From contig NC_012489.1 of assembly GCF_000010305.1 (NCBI RefSeq), positions 1,426,001 to 1,490,000 of the forward strand: DNA of 64,000 nt, written 5' to 3'. Position numbers and translations under genes: made by a program. The notes under the pieces were generated by a model. It was not told the origin of the DNA, made no database searches, and was given only the letters and a program-made list of their open reading frames with translations. Shown here piece after piece: positions 47,841-56,827 of the stretch (position 1 is its first letter; each line of letters starts with the position of its first letter). Origin of the DNA: Gemmatimonas aurantiaca T-27. Lineage in GTDB: Bacteria > Gemmatimonadota > Gemmatimonadetes > Gemmatimonadales > Gemmatimonadaceae.

Positions 47841-50210
47841 TCAGCGTCCTCCGGTGCTGAGGGTAACACCGGCGTTGAACGTGCGACCTGCGCCGGGGAA
47901 GTAGAAGCGACCATTGCCGGAGTTGGTGGCCAATGCCGCTGCATATCGCTTGTCGAGAATGTTCTCGACGTTCAGGAAGAACTCGGCGCGCGACGTGCCC
48001 GTACGCGTGCCGCGCACTTCTGGCAGGCGATACGAGATCGTGCCGTGGGCCAGTGCATAGCCCGGCACGGCGCTGAACGCCACCGGCACAATGCGCGGCG
48101 GTGCTCCGGTTTGCGTGACCTGCGTGTAGATCGTGCCACGTGAGGTGTTGGCATTGTCCACGTATGTCTTGCCCTGTACCTCACCCCAAACCGAGAGATT
48201 GATCGACGCCGTGGGACGTAGGCGCACTTCCGTCGCGCCGCGATGCTGCGGCACGCCCGGAATGAGCTTGCCGGCGTAGTCCACCGCCACCGACTGCCCC
48301 TGCGCATTGATCTCGGTGCCGCGGAACTCCTTCATGACGTAGTGCGCGTACGTGTACGATGTGACGATGTCCATCCAGGGCGCCACCAACGTGGTGGCAC
48401 TGAGTTCGAGGCCGGTGCGCCGCGTGCGGCCCACGTTTTCGTAAATGGTGCGCGGGAAGGCCACGCCCGGAATCACCACCGTGCGCGAGAGGAACTCCCC
48501 CGTCACGTTCGTGCGATAGACCGCCGCATCGAACAGCACGCGACTGGCCACCAGTGCCTTGGCGCCCACTTCGTAGTTCACCAGCGACGACGGACGCAGG
48601 TCGGTATTGAGACCACGAATGGTGTCGGGGCTGGCCGTCAGCTCGCTGTTGGTGGGCACCTCAAAGCCACGGGCCACGCTGGTGTACACACTCACGCCCG
48701 GGCGCACGTCGTAGCGCAGCGCGACACGTGGCGAGACCTGATCGAACGACTGCGTGACGCTCAGATTGGGGCGGATGCGGTCGTCGATATCGAAGGTCAC
48801 CTTGTCGTAGCGCGCTCCGGCGGTGAGCGTGAGCTTGCCGCGTGTGATGTCGGCCGAGGTGTACGTGCCAACACTGGGCAGTGTCACGTACTGATTGGTG
48901 CATTCCGTGCGCACGATGTTGGCCACACGATCGTTCACGCACGGCGTGGAGCGGCCCTGTTGACCGGCCACGTTCGTCCACTGGCGCGAATCGCCGTACC
49001 AACGATCGAGATCGAGTCCGGTATTCAAGCGCACCGCGACACCGTCGGTCGTTCCAAATCCGATGGCATGTCGCAGGCCGCCCTGCACCCGGTGCGTGCT
49101 CTGGTCCACCACGCGGAAGATCGGGTGCTGAATGGTGCGCGCGGTGCCAAACGCAAAGGCGTCGATGCTGCCGAAGCGTGTGCCCAACCCCTGCGAGGCG
49201 CGGGCGCCAAAGCGCCACCGCTGTTCCCGGCGACCGTAGGCGCCCGTCACGTTGAGCGGATCGGCAGCCCAGGGCTCACTTCGCCAACTCGCATCGGTGA
49301 GCGAACCGGGGATCTGCATATCGAGATCGCTGTACGAGGCATCGAGACCGATCCGCGTCGCCTTGGCAGCCGGTGCAGCCTGGCCATCCTGCTGGCGCGT
49401 CCAGTTGAGGCGCAGATTGGCCCGCTGCATGTCGTTCTTGTTCTGCACGCGCATGCCGGCGAGCGAGGTGTTGCTCGCCTGCAGGTACCCATCGAAGGCG
49501 CCTCGGGCACCACCCATGGACAGGTCCACCTTGCGGAGGTTCACCGAGTCGAAGCCAAACCCGCCGCCGGTGACACGCAGTGAAACACCCTGCAGTTCAC
49601 GGCCACTGCGGGTGATCACATTCACCACACCACCGGACGCGGCGCCGCCGTACATCGCGCTGCCTGGACCGCGCACAATTTCAATGGATCGTGCAGCGCC
49701 CAGGTCGAGTTGGTCGAGACGGGTCTGGCCATCGGGTTCGGTGATGGGCACGCCATCGAGCAGCAGGCCCACGCCACGCACACCAAAGCCGCCGCGCGCT
49801 CCGCTGCCACGGATGGAGAGACGTACGTCATCACCACCAAAGAGATTGCCGGCAATGACACCCGGCACGGTGCGCAGGGCCTCGGTCAACGACACCGTGC
49901 TCGTGCGGTTGATGGTATTGGTGTCGATCACGGTCATCGAGACGGGCAGCTTGCGCAGCTCCCGCTGATCGCGCGTGGCCGTGGTGACGACGGGATTGAG
50001 GGCGCGGGCCTTGCGCGTGGAGTCCTGCGCGGCGCTGTCCGCCTTGGTGCGTTCCTGTGTGACGCGCTGAGCGTGCAGGGTGAGCGGCAGCGACACCGCG
50101 AGCAGTGCGGTCGCGATGGAGGGAAGCATGCGATACGCGGGGCAGGCGAGTGCGCGCAGTGAAGTGCGCGACAGCACCAGCCCTCGCGTCTGTATCGACG
50201 AAAGCAGCAT
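47841..50210 (-). CDS. TonB-dependent receptor, candidate copper transporter
   Basis: A receptor of about 789 residues. The plug carries LPVSMTVIDTNTI, VPGVIAGNLFGGDDVRLSIRG, LLDGVPITEPDGQ and IEIVRGPGSAMYGGAASGGVVNVI; the rest is a long barrel with a paired-cysteine extracellular loop (STPCVNDR ... TECTNQ), ending in a beta-signal-like FNAGVTLS. Two starts are possible: the ATG used here or ATG 50129, which gives a shorter, cleaner signal peptide ending LHAQ. Upstream (192 bp away) lies a His/Cys-rich DUF2946-like protein and downstream a propeller-TlpA fusion. In Pseudomonas a gene of this kind is found beside copper receptor genes of the OprC/NosA type, so copper is the working guess. Confidence 0.85.
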   Translation of the reverse strand: MLLSSIQTRGLVLSRTSLRALACPAYRMLPSIATALLAVSLPLTLHAQRVTQERTKADSAAQDSTRKARALNPVVTTATRDQRELRKLPVSMTVIDTNTINRTSTVSLTEALRTVPGVIAGNLFGGDDVRLSIRGSGARGGFGVRGVGLLLDGVPITEPDGQTRLDQLDLGAARSIEIVRGPGSAMYGGAASGGVVNVITRSGRELQGVSLRVTGGGFGFDSVNLRKVDLSMGGARGAFDGYLQASNTSLAGMRVQNKNDMQRANLRLNWTRQQDGQAAPAAKATRIGLDASYSDLDMQIPGSLTDASWRSEPWAADPLNVTGAYGRREQRWRFGARASQGLGTRFGSIDAFAFGTARTIQHPIFRVVDQSTHRVQGGLRHAIGFGTTDGVAVRLNTGLDLDRWYGDSRQWTNVAGQQGRSTPCVNDRVANIVRTECTNQYVTLPSVGTYTSADITRGKLTLTAGARYDKVTFDIDDRIRPNLSVTQSFDQVSPRVALRYDVRPGVSVYTSVARGFEVPTNSELTASPDTIRGLNTDLRPSSLVNYEVGAKALVASRVLFDAAVYRTNVTGEFLSRTVVIPGVAFPRTIYENVGRTRRTGLELSATTLVAPWMDIVTSYTYAHYVMKEFRGTEINAQGQSVAVDYAGKLIPGVPQHRGATEVRLRPTASINLSVWGEVQGKTYVDNANTSRGTIYTQVTQTGAPPRIVPVAFSAVPGYALAHGTISYRLPEVRGTRTGTSRAEFFLNVENILDKRYAAALATNSGNGRFYFPGAGRTFNAGVTLSTGGR

Positions 50211-50402
50211 GGGAGACAACCGATTGTATGGAGCAGACGCGCCGATCGGCCGCTGGAGGGCGGATCAGTGCGTCGCTGACGTATGAGGTGCAGCGCGCAG
50301 CAAACGGCGAGGCGCCGGTGAGCTGTCATGCTGCAGGAGGCCAATACGTGGAGGCGTTCCGGTGCCGCTACCCGGGGTGATCACGGGCAACGTGCAGGGG
50401 CC

Positions 50403-50858
50403 TCAGCCTACAATCGGTGGCGCAGTGGGGAAGGGAAGCACAAAGTCGACCCATGAGGCCATGACTTCGTGTGCCGCACGACCAGGCTGCGATGTCGCGA
50501 TGCGTACCACCGAGGCGATGGGATACGTGTCAGCGGCATGCAGGGTTGGCACCACCGTCGCGCAGCAGTGGCCGATGCAATGGCACTCCTGGTCGCCACC
50601 TTCATGGTTGTCGTGCGACGATCCATGGTGTGATGCGACGTCGGGCGCCGGGTTGGCCGCCTGCGGTGTGCCATGTGCACTGTGGTCGATCACATCGTGC
50701 CCGGAGCGCTGCACCGGAGCGGTCAGCGCCGCCTCGTGTGCCGCGATCGCACTGTTGCCGGCCGAGCATGCATGGAAAAGCCCGGCGTCACTCTGCACGA
50801 GTGACAACCATGCTCCCACGAACAAAGCCAGCCAGCGGGCGATCGGTGACTTCCGCAT
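50403..50858 (-). CDS. Exported His/Cys-rich DUF2946-like protein
   Basis: A 151-residue exported protein: signal-like MRKSPIARWLALFVGAWLSL, then a hydrophilic part rich in metal-binding residues (HHGSSHDNHEGG, ECHCIGHCC), and the C-terminal DFVLPFPTAPP signature seen in DUF2946 proteins. Histidine and cysteine make up about one sixth of the mature chain, supporting metal binding. DUF2946 proteins commonly accompany copper receptors and copper efflux genes. A 192-bp gap separates it from the receptor gene, and it lies 133 bp from the hydrolase operon end. A longer frame upstream is antisense to an unrelated gene and is rejected. Confidence 0.75.
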   Translation of the reverse strand: MRKSPIARWLALFVGAWLSLVQSDAGLFHACSAGNSAIAAHEAALTAPVQRSGHDVIDHSAHGTPQAANPAPDVASHHGSSHDNHEGGDQECHCIGHCCATVVPTLHAADTYPIASVVRIATSQPGRAAHEVMASWVDFVLPFPTAPPIVG

Positions 50859-50991
50859 CCCTTGGACGCTAATCGAACCGGGCCCAAGGTGCCATTGCCT
50901 TTCGTCCTGCATCGGACGCGGCGCGTCCCACCACTCGTCCACGGAATCGACGACGTCCTCCGGTCGGCCCACCGTGGACGGCCATCGCTGC

Positions 50992-52020
50992 TCAACGACG
51001 GCGCACAAAATCGACAATGCGGTCGCGGATCTGCTCTGTCTGATGCGGCGCCATGATGCGTCCGGCGATGACATGGGCATCGTCGTCGTCCACCGGCGTG
51101 ACCGGCACCACCTCGAGGCGCGCACGATTCGTGTTTTGCACGCGCGCAATCCAGGCGGCGGTGCGGGCCGGGTCGACCACCGCATCGGCCTCACTGTAGA
51201 ACACGAGCGTGGCCAGATCGTAGTGGTCGAGCGGTGACTCGCGCACATACTCCACCAGCGCCTGCATGGGGAAGAGCACGGTCGACGGATACCGCACGGT
51301 CCAGTAGCGACGCTGCGCATCGTTGCGTGGTGTCCACTCGCGATACGGAATGAATGGGGGCAACACGCGGTTGGCCCACGGCAACGTCAGCACCATTGCC
51401 GCCGGATCACGCGGCGCAAAATTGGGCGCCAGCAGGACCACTGCAGCCAGGCCTTCACGGTGTGCACGTGGCTGCTCCGCCAACCAGGCGGCCAGTGTGC
51501 CGCCGGTGGACGTGCCGATCACCAACACGGAATCGCCGAGTGCACGACCAATGGCCAGTGCCTCTTCGGTGTCGATGAGCCAATCGGTCGCCGTCACGTG
51601 GCGCAGGGAATCACCGGGCAGTCCGTGCCCACGCAGTCGGGTCTCGAACAGGTTGGCGCCGAGGGCACTCGCCACGTCTTCCGGCAACGGGGCTGTTTCC
51701 TGCCGGGTCGCCGAGAAACCGTGCAGGTACACCACACTCCACGGGGTACGGCGAGGCCGAGCATCTGGCCCCGAATCACTTCGCGCAAAAACAATGCGTT
51801 TGCTGACGCCGGTGTCCGTCACGCCCGCGGCGCGCTCGGCACGTTCCAGTTGTGCCACGAGGGTGGAGAGATCGTGCGCATCGGAAAACGACGAGACCGT
51901 CGCCCGAGACGGGGGCCATTGCACCGTGGTCACTGGACCCGCCACTACTACCAGCACGATCAACGCCGCGACCATCGCACCCGCCCACCACCAGCGTCGA
52001 CGGGTGCGTGTTGTGGTCAT
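50992..52020 (-). CDS. Membrane-anchored alpha/beta hydrolase
   Basis: A 342-residue serine hydrolase. An N-terminal membrane anchor (about 11-33) follows a basic start (TTTRTRRRWWW). The catalytic domain shows VVYLHGFSA (oxyanion region), FETRLRGHGLPGDS, the nucleophile GTSTGG, the aspartate in FYSEADAVVDP and a histidine in DDDDAHV. It resembles carboxylesterases/monoacylglycerol lipase-like enzymes; the substrate is unknown. Last gene of a six-gene operon, starting three bases after the TldE stop, with the active domain predicted outside the membrane. Confidence 0.83.
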   Translation of the reverse strand: MTTTRTRRRWWWAGAMVAALIVLVVVAGPVTTVQWPPSRATVSSFSDAHDLSTLVAQLERAERAAGVTDTGVSKRIVFARSDSGPDARPRRTPWSVVYLHGFSATRQETAPLPEDVASALGANLFETRLRGHGLPGDSLRHVTATDWLIDTEEALAIGRALGDSVLVIGTSTGGTLAAWLAEQPRAHREGLAAVVLLAPNFAPRDPAAMVLTLPWANRVLPPFIPYREWTPRNDAQRRYWTVRYPSTVLFPMQALVEYVRESPLDHYDLATLVFYSEADAVVDPARTAAWIARVQNTNRARLEVVPVTPVDDDDAHVIAGRIMAPHQTEQIRDRIVDFVRRR

Positions 52021-52023
52021 GGC

Positions 52024-53436
52024 TTACACCGCGTCCGACAGGCTGCTGAAGTTGAAATCCCGCACCTTGATGGGCGGCATGACCACACCCGGGCCACCTT
52101 CGCCGCCCGCGGTGCGCACACTCTTGCCGATGCCTTCGAGGTTGTTGAGCATGAACAGCGGCGAGTCGTTGAAGCGGAAGTTCTTGACGGGGCGTGCGAT
52201 CTTGCCGTTCTCGATGAGAAACGTGCCGTCACGTGTGAGCCCGGTGTACATCAGCGTACGCTGATCGAGCGGGCGCAGGTAGAAGAGTCGTGTCACAAGC
52301 ACGCCACGGGTGGTGCTGGCGATCAATGACTCGAGGGACTCCGTGCCGTCGGCCATACGCAGACCACCTGTGCCGCCGGTGGGCGTCTTGCCCTGCTTGT
52401 TGGCCCAGAAGCGGTTGTACGCCAACTGGTTGAGCACACCATTCTTCACCCACGTCTGGCTGGACATAGGCAGTCCTTCGTTGTCGAACGGCGATCCCAG
52501 TACAAGCGGATCGGCGGGGTTCGACAACAGGGTCACCCGTTCATCCACGATCTTCTCGCCGAGCTTGGTGCCACCGGGCTTGGAGAAGGCCGAACGTCCT
52601 TCATCGGCCGCGCGGGCCTGGAACGCATTGCCCATGAGCCCCACAAGATTGGCTGCCGCTTCCGGTTCGAAGATCACCGTGTAGCGCCCCGGCTCGATGG
52701 CCACCGGGTTACGCGAGCGACGCGCCTTGTCGATGGCCCGGTTGGCCACATCCTGAAAGTCGATCCGCGACCAATCGTTGTCTTCCGCGCCGGCCCAACC
52801 GGAACCGGTGCCGTCGTTGGTGCGTGCCGTGAGCGTGTAGTTGGCCGTGGTCGCCCGGTGATAGGCGAACAGGCCCGCGTTGGTACCGATGGCGGTGGCG
52901 CCGGCGTTGCAGATGATGAAACCGGCCACCGTGAGCTCTTTGCCGGCCCGTGCCGGGGCGAGCGCCGACAGGGCCGCTTTGGCACGATCTTCCGCCGTGA
53001 GGTCTGCCGTGCGATCAAACCACGCATTCACCGGCTGGTACTGTTGCGCGGGCAATTCGCCGAGATACTCGGGATCTTCCGGCGCGAGCTTGGCCAGTGC
53101 TTCCGACTGTTGCACCGCACGCTGCAATCCTTCCGGGCTGCGATCGTTGGTCACCACGCTGGCCTTCCGCTTGCCGAACACACTTTGCACGCGAATGGTG
53201 GTGTTGGTGGTCGCGCCCGAGGTGGACAGTTGATTGTCGGCAAACCGCAGATTGGTCTCGCGATTGCTTTGCACGGACACGCGCACGGCGTCGGCCTTGG
53301 ACAGCTTCACCGCGCGTTCAATGACCGCCTGCGCTTCATCGCGGGTGAGTACGCCCAGGGGGGCACGCTGTTCCGAATCGGTCGATGCAAACAGCGACTT
53401 GGGAGCGCCGTCACGTGATGTGATGATGTGGCTCAT
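52024..53436 (-). CDS. TldE/PmbA-family metalloprotease subunit
   Basis: A 470-residue TldD/PmbA-fold protein lacking the HExxxH motif, as expected for the TldE subunit: VQSNRETNLRFADNQLSTSG, EYLGELPAQQY, GFIICNAGATAIGTNAG, VIFEPEAAANLVGLMGNAF, and LRMADGTESLESLIASTTRGVLVTRLFYLR with LTRDGTFLIENGKI at the end. It has no signal peptide. It pairs with the Tat-type TldD encoded immediately upstream and overlaps it by four bases. TldD/TldE heterodimers degrade unfolded peptides and mature some RiPPs. The cytoplasmic-looking N-terminus next to an exported partner is a point of interest. Confidence 0.9.
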   Translation of the reverse strand: MSHIITSRDGAPKSLFASTDSEQRAPLGVLTRDEAQAVIERAVKLSKADAVRVSVQSNRETNLRFADNQLSTSGATTNTTIRVQSVFGKRKASVVTNDRSPEGLQRAVQQSEALAKLAPEDPEYLGELPAQQYQPVNAWFDRTADLTAEDRAKAALSALAPARAGKELTVAGFIICNAGATAIGTNAGLFAYHRATTANYTLTARTNDGTGSGWAGAEDNDWSRIDFQDVANRAIDKARRSRNPVAIEPGRYTVIFEPEAAANLVGLMGNAFQARAADEGRSAFSKPGGTKLGEKIVDERVTLLSNPADPLVLGSPFDNEGLPMSSQTWVKNGVLNQLAYNRFWANKQGKTPTGGTGGLRMADGTESLESLIASTTRGVLVTRLFYLRPLDQRTLMYTGLTRDGTFLIENGKIARPVKNFRFNDSPLFMLNNLEGIGKSVRTAGGEGGPGVVMPPIKVRDFNFSSLSDAV

Positions 53437-55079
53437 ACCGCGCGTCCCGTGTTGATGATGTTGGCGTTGCGGAAGCGTGCTGGCGGGCACCCGTGGCTCA
53501 CGGCGTTGGCCTGGCCGGGCTGGCCCTTGCCATCGTTGAACGTGCCGCCGTGCATATAGCTCTTCTTGCCGCCGAGCATGTCGAGGGTGTTCCAGAAGTC
53601 CGGCGTGCGCATCTGGTACGCGGCGTCCTTCACCTGGCCCACGATCTTGCCCTTCCGGATTTCGTAGCAGAGCTGCGCGCCGAACTGCGCGTTGTACCGC
53701 TGCTGATCGATGGAATACGACGCGCGACCGATCATCGCGATGCCCTTGTCGGTGGCGGCGATGAGATCGTCCCAGCCCAGGTCCTTGTCGCCGGGCTGCA
53801 GCGACACATTGGGCATGCGCTGGAAGGAGACGTCGGCCCAGCTCTGTGCGTAGGCGCAGCCGTGCGAGCGCACCGGCTTGCCGTTCTTTTCATACCATGC
53901 CCGCAGCCACGGCGCCTGTTCGCGCGTGGTCTGGTAGTCGACGAACACACCGTCCTTCACGATGTGGAAGTCTTCGGGCTGCACACCATCGTCGTCATAG
54001 CCGATGGTGGCCAGCGCGCCCACTTCACTGCGATTGCCCACCACGTTCATCATGGACGGGCCGAGGCGCAGGGAACCAAGCACCTTGTCGGGTGGCGAGA
54101 TGAAGCTGGTGCCGGCGTAGTTCGCCTCGTAGCCCATTGCCCGATCGAGTTCGGTGGAGTGACCGATGGACTCGTGAATGGTGAGGAACAGTTGCGACGG
54201 GTGCAGGATGAGATCATAGCGCCCCGGCTCCACCGCCTTGGCCGTGAGCTTCTCTGCGGCTTCGGCAGCCCACACCTTGGCATTGGTCACGATGTCGGCT
54301 TCGAGCACGTACTCCCAGCCGCGACCGGCCGGCTGCACCACTTCGGGGCCGCGCACGGCGGTGCCGGAGCGATCAGGGGCTACGGCGGTGCAGCTCATGG
54401 TCACCCAGCTACGCACATAGTCCTGCGTGATGACGGAGCCTTCGGTGTTGGCGTAGTTGCGTTCCTCCTTCACGAACGAAAGCCCCGAGTTCACGAAGCG
54501 CACGTTGGCCACGGTGAGCGCTGCGGCATTGGCGCGCAGCAGCAGGTCGGCCTTCTCTTCCACGGCGATCGTGAACGGATCGGTCACATAACTCGAGCGC
54601 CAAGTGGCGTTCGGATGCGCGGGCGTGGGCGCCAGTTCGACACGACGATCACGCGCCACACGATTGGCTTTGGCAATGGCCACAGCCTCCTGTGCTGCGC
54701 CGCCCACTCCGGGCTTGGTGAGCTCCTGTGTGGCCGCGAACCCCCAGCAGCCATCCACCAGCACGCGCACACCGCAGCCCATGGTATCGGTATCCACGAC
54801 ATCGGTGACCTGCCGTTCACGGGTCTGGACGCTGTTGTTGCGGTTTCGCGAAATGCGCACATCCGCCCACGACGCGCCGGCGCGCTTGGCCGCGTCGAGC
54901 GCTTCCATCATCAACTCGCGGGTGGGCGCGTCGGTGGAGAGTGGGGGGAGTGGCGCCGGTGAGAGCAGGCCTGGGTATCCACCGAGTGGGGCTCCAGTCG
55001 CGGAGAGCAGCGACGGAGCCACGGCGAGGCCGCCCAAGGCGACCGAACCGTTGCGCAGGAAGTCACGACGAGTCGTCAT
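53433..55079 (-). CDS. TldD-family metalloprotease with Tat signal
   Basis: A 548-residue TldD-fold protease. A twin-arginine signal leads (TTRRDFLRNG, then a hydrophobic stretch to about 28). The catalytic zinc motif is present: TIHESIGHSTELDRAMGYEAN (HESIGH at 302-307). The C-terminal VSHGCPPARF may supply a further ligand, as the third ligand is a cysteine in E. coli TldD. The N-domain holds RISRNRNNSVQTRERQV. E. coli TldD is cytoplasmic, so the Tat signal means folded export, possibly with TldE riding along. It lies six bases after dienelactone hydrolase and overlaps TldE. Confidence 0.9.
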   Translation of the reverse strand: MTTRRDFLRNGSVALGGLAVAPSLLSATGAPLGGYPGLLSPAPLPPLSTDAPTRELMMEALDAAKRAGASWADVRISRNRNNSVQTRERQVTDVVDTDTMGCGVRVLVDGCWGFAATQELTKPGVGGAAQEAVAIAKANRVARDRRVELAPTPAHPNATWRSSYVTDPFTIAVEEKADLLLRANAAALTVANVRFVNSGLSFVKEERNYANTEGSVITQDYVRSWVTMSCTAVAPDRSGTAVRGPEVVQPAGRGWEYVLEADIVTNAKVWAAEAAEKLTAKAVEPGRYDLILHPSQLFLTIHESIGHSTELDRAMGYEANYAGTSFISPPDKVLGSLRLGPSMMNVVGNRSEVGALATIGYDDDGVQPEDFHIVKDGVFVDYQTTREQAPWLRAWYEKNGKPVRSHGCAYAQSWADVSFQRMPNVSLQPGDKDLGWDDLIAATDKGIAMIGRASYSIDQQRYNAQFGAQLCYEIRKGKIVGQVKDAAYQMRTPDFWNTLDMLGGKKSYMHGGTFNDGKGQPGQANAVSHGCPPARFRNANIINTGRAV

Positions 55080-55085
55080 GGGCCG

Positions 55086-55955
55086 TTACTTGAGGTTGGT
55101 CTTGAAGAAACCCAGCGTGCGCGACCACGCGTCGTCGGCCGTGGCCTTGTCGTACGCCTGGCCGGTGGGATTCGCGAAAGCATGACCGGCGTTCGGGTAG
55201 ACCTGAATGGTCACCGAACGACCGGCCCTCTTCATCTGCGCTTCCATGGCACGCACACTGTCCACGGGAATGCCGGTGTCCTTTCCGCCGAAGAGGCCGA
55301 GTACCGGCGCCTTGAGCCGCGACAGCTCCGGTGCTGCGGTGATCGGCGCACCGTAGTACATCACCACCGCGTTCACATTGGCGCCACCAGCGAGTCCGGT
55401 GCGCAACGCCCAGTGTCCACCAAAGCAGTAGCCGACCGCCCCCACGGATGACGCACCGTTCTTGCGCAGATAGTCGACAGCCGACGCGACATTGCGCTCA
55501 CCTTTGGCGATGTTGGCCATGCCGGCCTGATAGAGCTTCATGGCCGCGTCGGATGTGGTGGCCACCTGTCCGCCGAAGAGATCGACCGCGAGCACGGTGT
55601 ACCCTTCGCCGGCATAGCGATCGGCCATGGCTTTGATGTTGTCGTTGATGCCCCACCATTCGTGCACCATGACGATGGCCGGTCCGGTCTTGGCGGCCGA
55701 TTTGGGCTTGGCGAGATACCCGCGCACGGCGGCGCCATCGACCGTCCCGTATTGCACCATGTCACCCACCACCGCCATGCGCGGTGCGATGCCAGCGCCC
55801 AGGGATGCGGTGGGCACTTCGTGCGCGTGTTCCTTGTGCATCGCCGCAGCGTAGTCGGGCTGCGATTGTTGCTGCGGTTGCTGCTGTGATTCGGCGGCGC
55901 CGATGGGCGCTGCCACCAGCGCGAGGGTCGCGGTCAGTGTGCGAAGAGATCTCAT
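55086..55955 (-). CDS. Exported dienelactone hydrolase family protein
   Basis: A 289-residue exported alpha/beta hydrolase. After a signal peptide (cleavage near GAAES) and a Gln-rich spacer (QQQPQQQSQ), the catalytic domain shows the DLH pattern: IVMVHEWWGINDNI with the conserved glutamate, the cysteine nucleophile GYCFGG, the aspartate in FGGKDTGIP and histidine in YPNAGHAF. DLH enzymes open lactones or cleave esters; the natural substrate here is unknown. The start may be the GTG at 55961 overlapping the previous stop (GTGA) or the ATG used here. It is part of the six-gene operon. Confidence 0.87.
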   Translation of the reverse strand: MRSLRTLTATLALVAAPIGAAESQQQPQQQSQPDYAAAMHKEHAHEVPTASLGAGIAPRMAVVGDMVQYGTVDGAAVRGYLAKPKSAAKTGPAIVMVHEWWGINDNIKAMADRYAGEGYTVLAVDLFGGQVATTSDAAMKLYQAGMANIAKGERNVASAVDYLRKNGASSVGAVGYCFGGHWALRTGLAGGANVNAVVMYYGAPITAAPELSRLKAPVLGLFGGKDTGIPVDSVRAMEAQMKRAGRSVTIQVYPNAGHAFANPTGQAYDKATADDAWSRTLGFFKTNLK

Positions 55956-55957
55956 GG

Positions 55958-56827
55958 TCACGATGGCGGTTGGAGAGCCGAAACAAGTGCTGCGGTGAAT
56001 GCCGGTGCGGATTCTTCATGCGGCCAGTGTCCCACGCCATCGAAGGTGGTGACATCGGCGTGGGGGAAGGCCTGGCGCCACTGCGCGAGTACGGGCGGTG
56101 GGAAAGCCCGGTCGGCGAGTCCCCAGAGGATCGTCATGGGTACCTGATCGAGTGCCATCCGTCGCTGCCACAACCGGTCGAAAAACGCGCTGCTTTGCGT
56201 GAGTGCGCGGGCCAGCGCAAACAGCACCCGCTCCCGGCTGTCAGCGTCGGGGAACAGCGACTGGTAGTATCCGTGCACGGCGGGATCGAGCCGGGCGCGA
56301 TGGCCATAGGCGCCCGGCATCAGGATGCGCAGTGACGCGTTGAGATGCCGGTACAACTGACGGACCAGCCACGAGTTGGCCAGGCGGGCCTGCTTCCACA
56401 TGGCAACGTCGTGTTCGAAACTCCACATCCAGGTGTTCACGACCACGAGCCGCGCGAGACATGACGGATGGTCCAGCGCCCAGTCGAGCGCGATCGGTCC
56501 ACCAAAATCGTGCACGACGAGCGTGAACGGTTCGGTCGGCGCGTGTGTGTCCATGAACGCGCGGAAACGCACCGCGTGGGCTTCCGGCGTGTAGCTGGCG
56601 TGAGCCGGACGCTCACTCTGTCCGAACCCCAGGTGATCGAGCGCGATGCAGCGATGGGTGTCCTGCAATGCGCGGATCTGATGACGCCACTCGTAACTGC
56701 TGGTTGGGGTGCCGTGCACGAAGCACACAGCCGGTCCCGCGCCGACGTCGATGTAGTGCAAGGCGCCATCGACGGTTTGATGGCGTTTTGCGGGCCACGG
56801 CCAATCGTTGGGCGCGAACACGTTCAT
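55958..56827 (-). CDS. Haloalkane-dehalogenase-like alpha/beta hydrolase
   Basis: A 289-residue cytoplasmic alpha/beta hydrolase: VCFVHGTPTSSYEWR (oxyanion strand), ALDHLGFGQSERP, the nucleophile motif VVHDFGGPIALDWA with aspartate, a lid domain (about 130-200), and a late WPHEES block with the catalytic histidine (GHWPHEE). An aspartate nucleophile followed by F not W is seen in the broad dehalogenase/epoxide-hydrolase-like group, so substrate (haloalkane, epoxide or ester) stays open. No signal peptide. Its stop and the next start touch; its own start overlaps the dehydratase stop by one base. Confidence 0.8.
   Translation of the reverse strand: MNVFAPNDWPWPAKRHQTVDGALHYIDVGAGPAVCFVHGTPTSSYEWRHQIRALQDTHRCIALDHLGFGQSERPAHASYTPEAHAVRFRAFMDTHAPTEPFTLVVHDFGGPIALDWALDHPSCLARLVVVNTWMWSFEHDVAMWKQARLANSWLVRQLYRHLNASLRILMPGAYGHRARLDPAVHGYYQSLFPDADSRERVLFALARALTQSSAFFDRLWQRRMALDQVPMTILWGLADRAFPPPVLAQWRQAFPHADVTTFDGVGHWPHEESAPAFTAALVSALQPPS

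Noticed and set aside
50223-50228. TACAAT -10 promoter just upstream of the receptor start
   Set aside because: No -35-like sequence lies at 16-18 bases, and the choice between two start codons is open; too weak to list.
50211-50402. Cobalamin riboswitch before the TonB receptor
   Set aside because: The leader lacks the conserved B12-box (GCCACTG) and the GGGAA-type helices in the expected order on the minus strand, so no riboswitch is claimed.
55958-56827. Firm haloalkane dehalogenase call with gene symbol dhaA/linB
   Set aside because: The aspartate nucleophile and histidine fit, but the usual tryptophan after the nucleophile is Phe, so only a family-level name is given.
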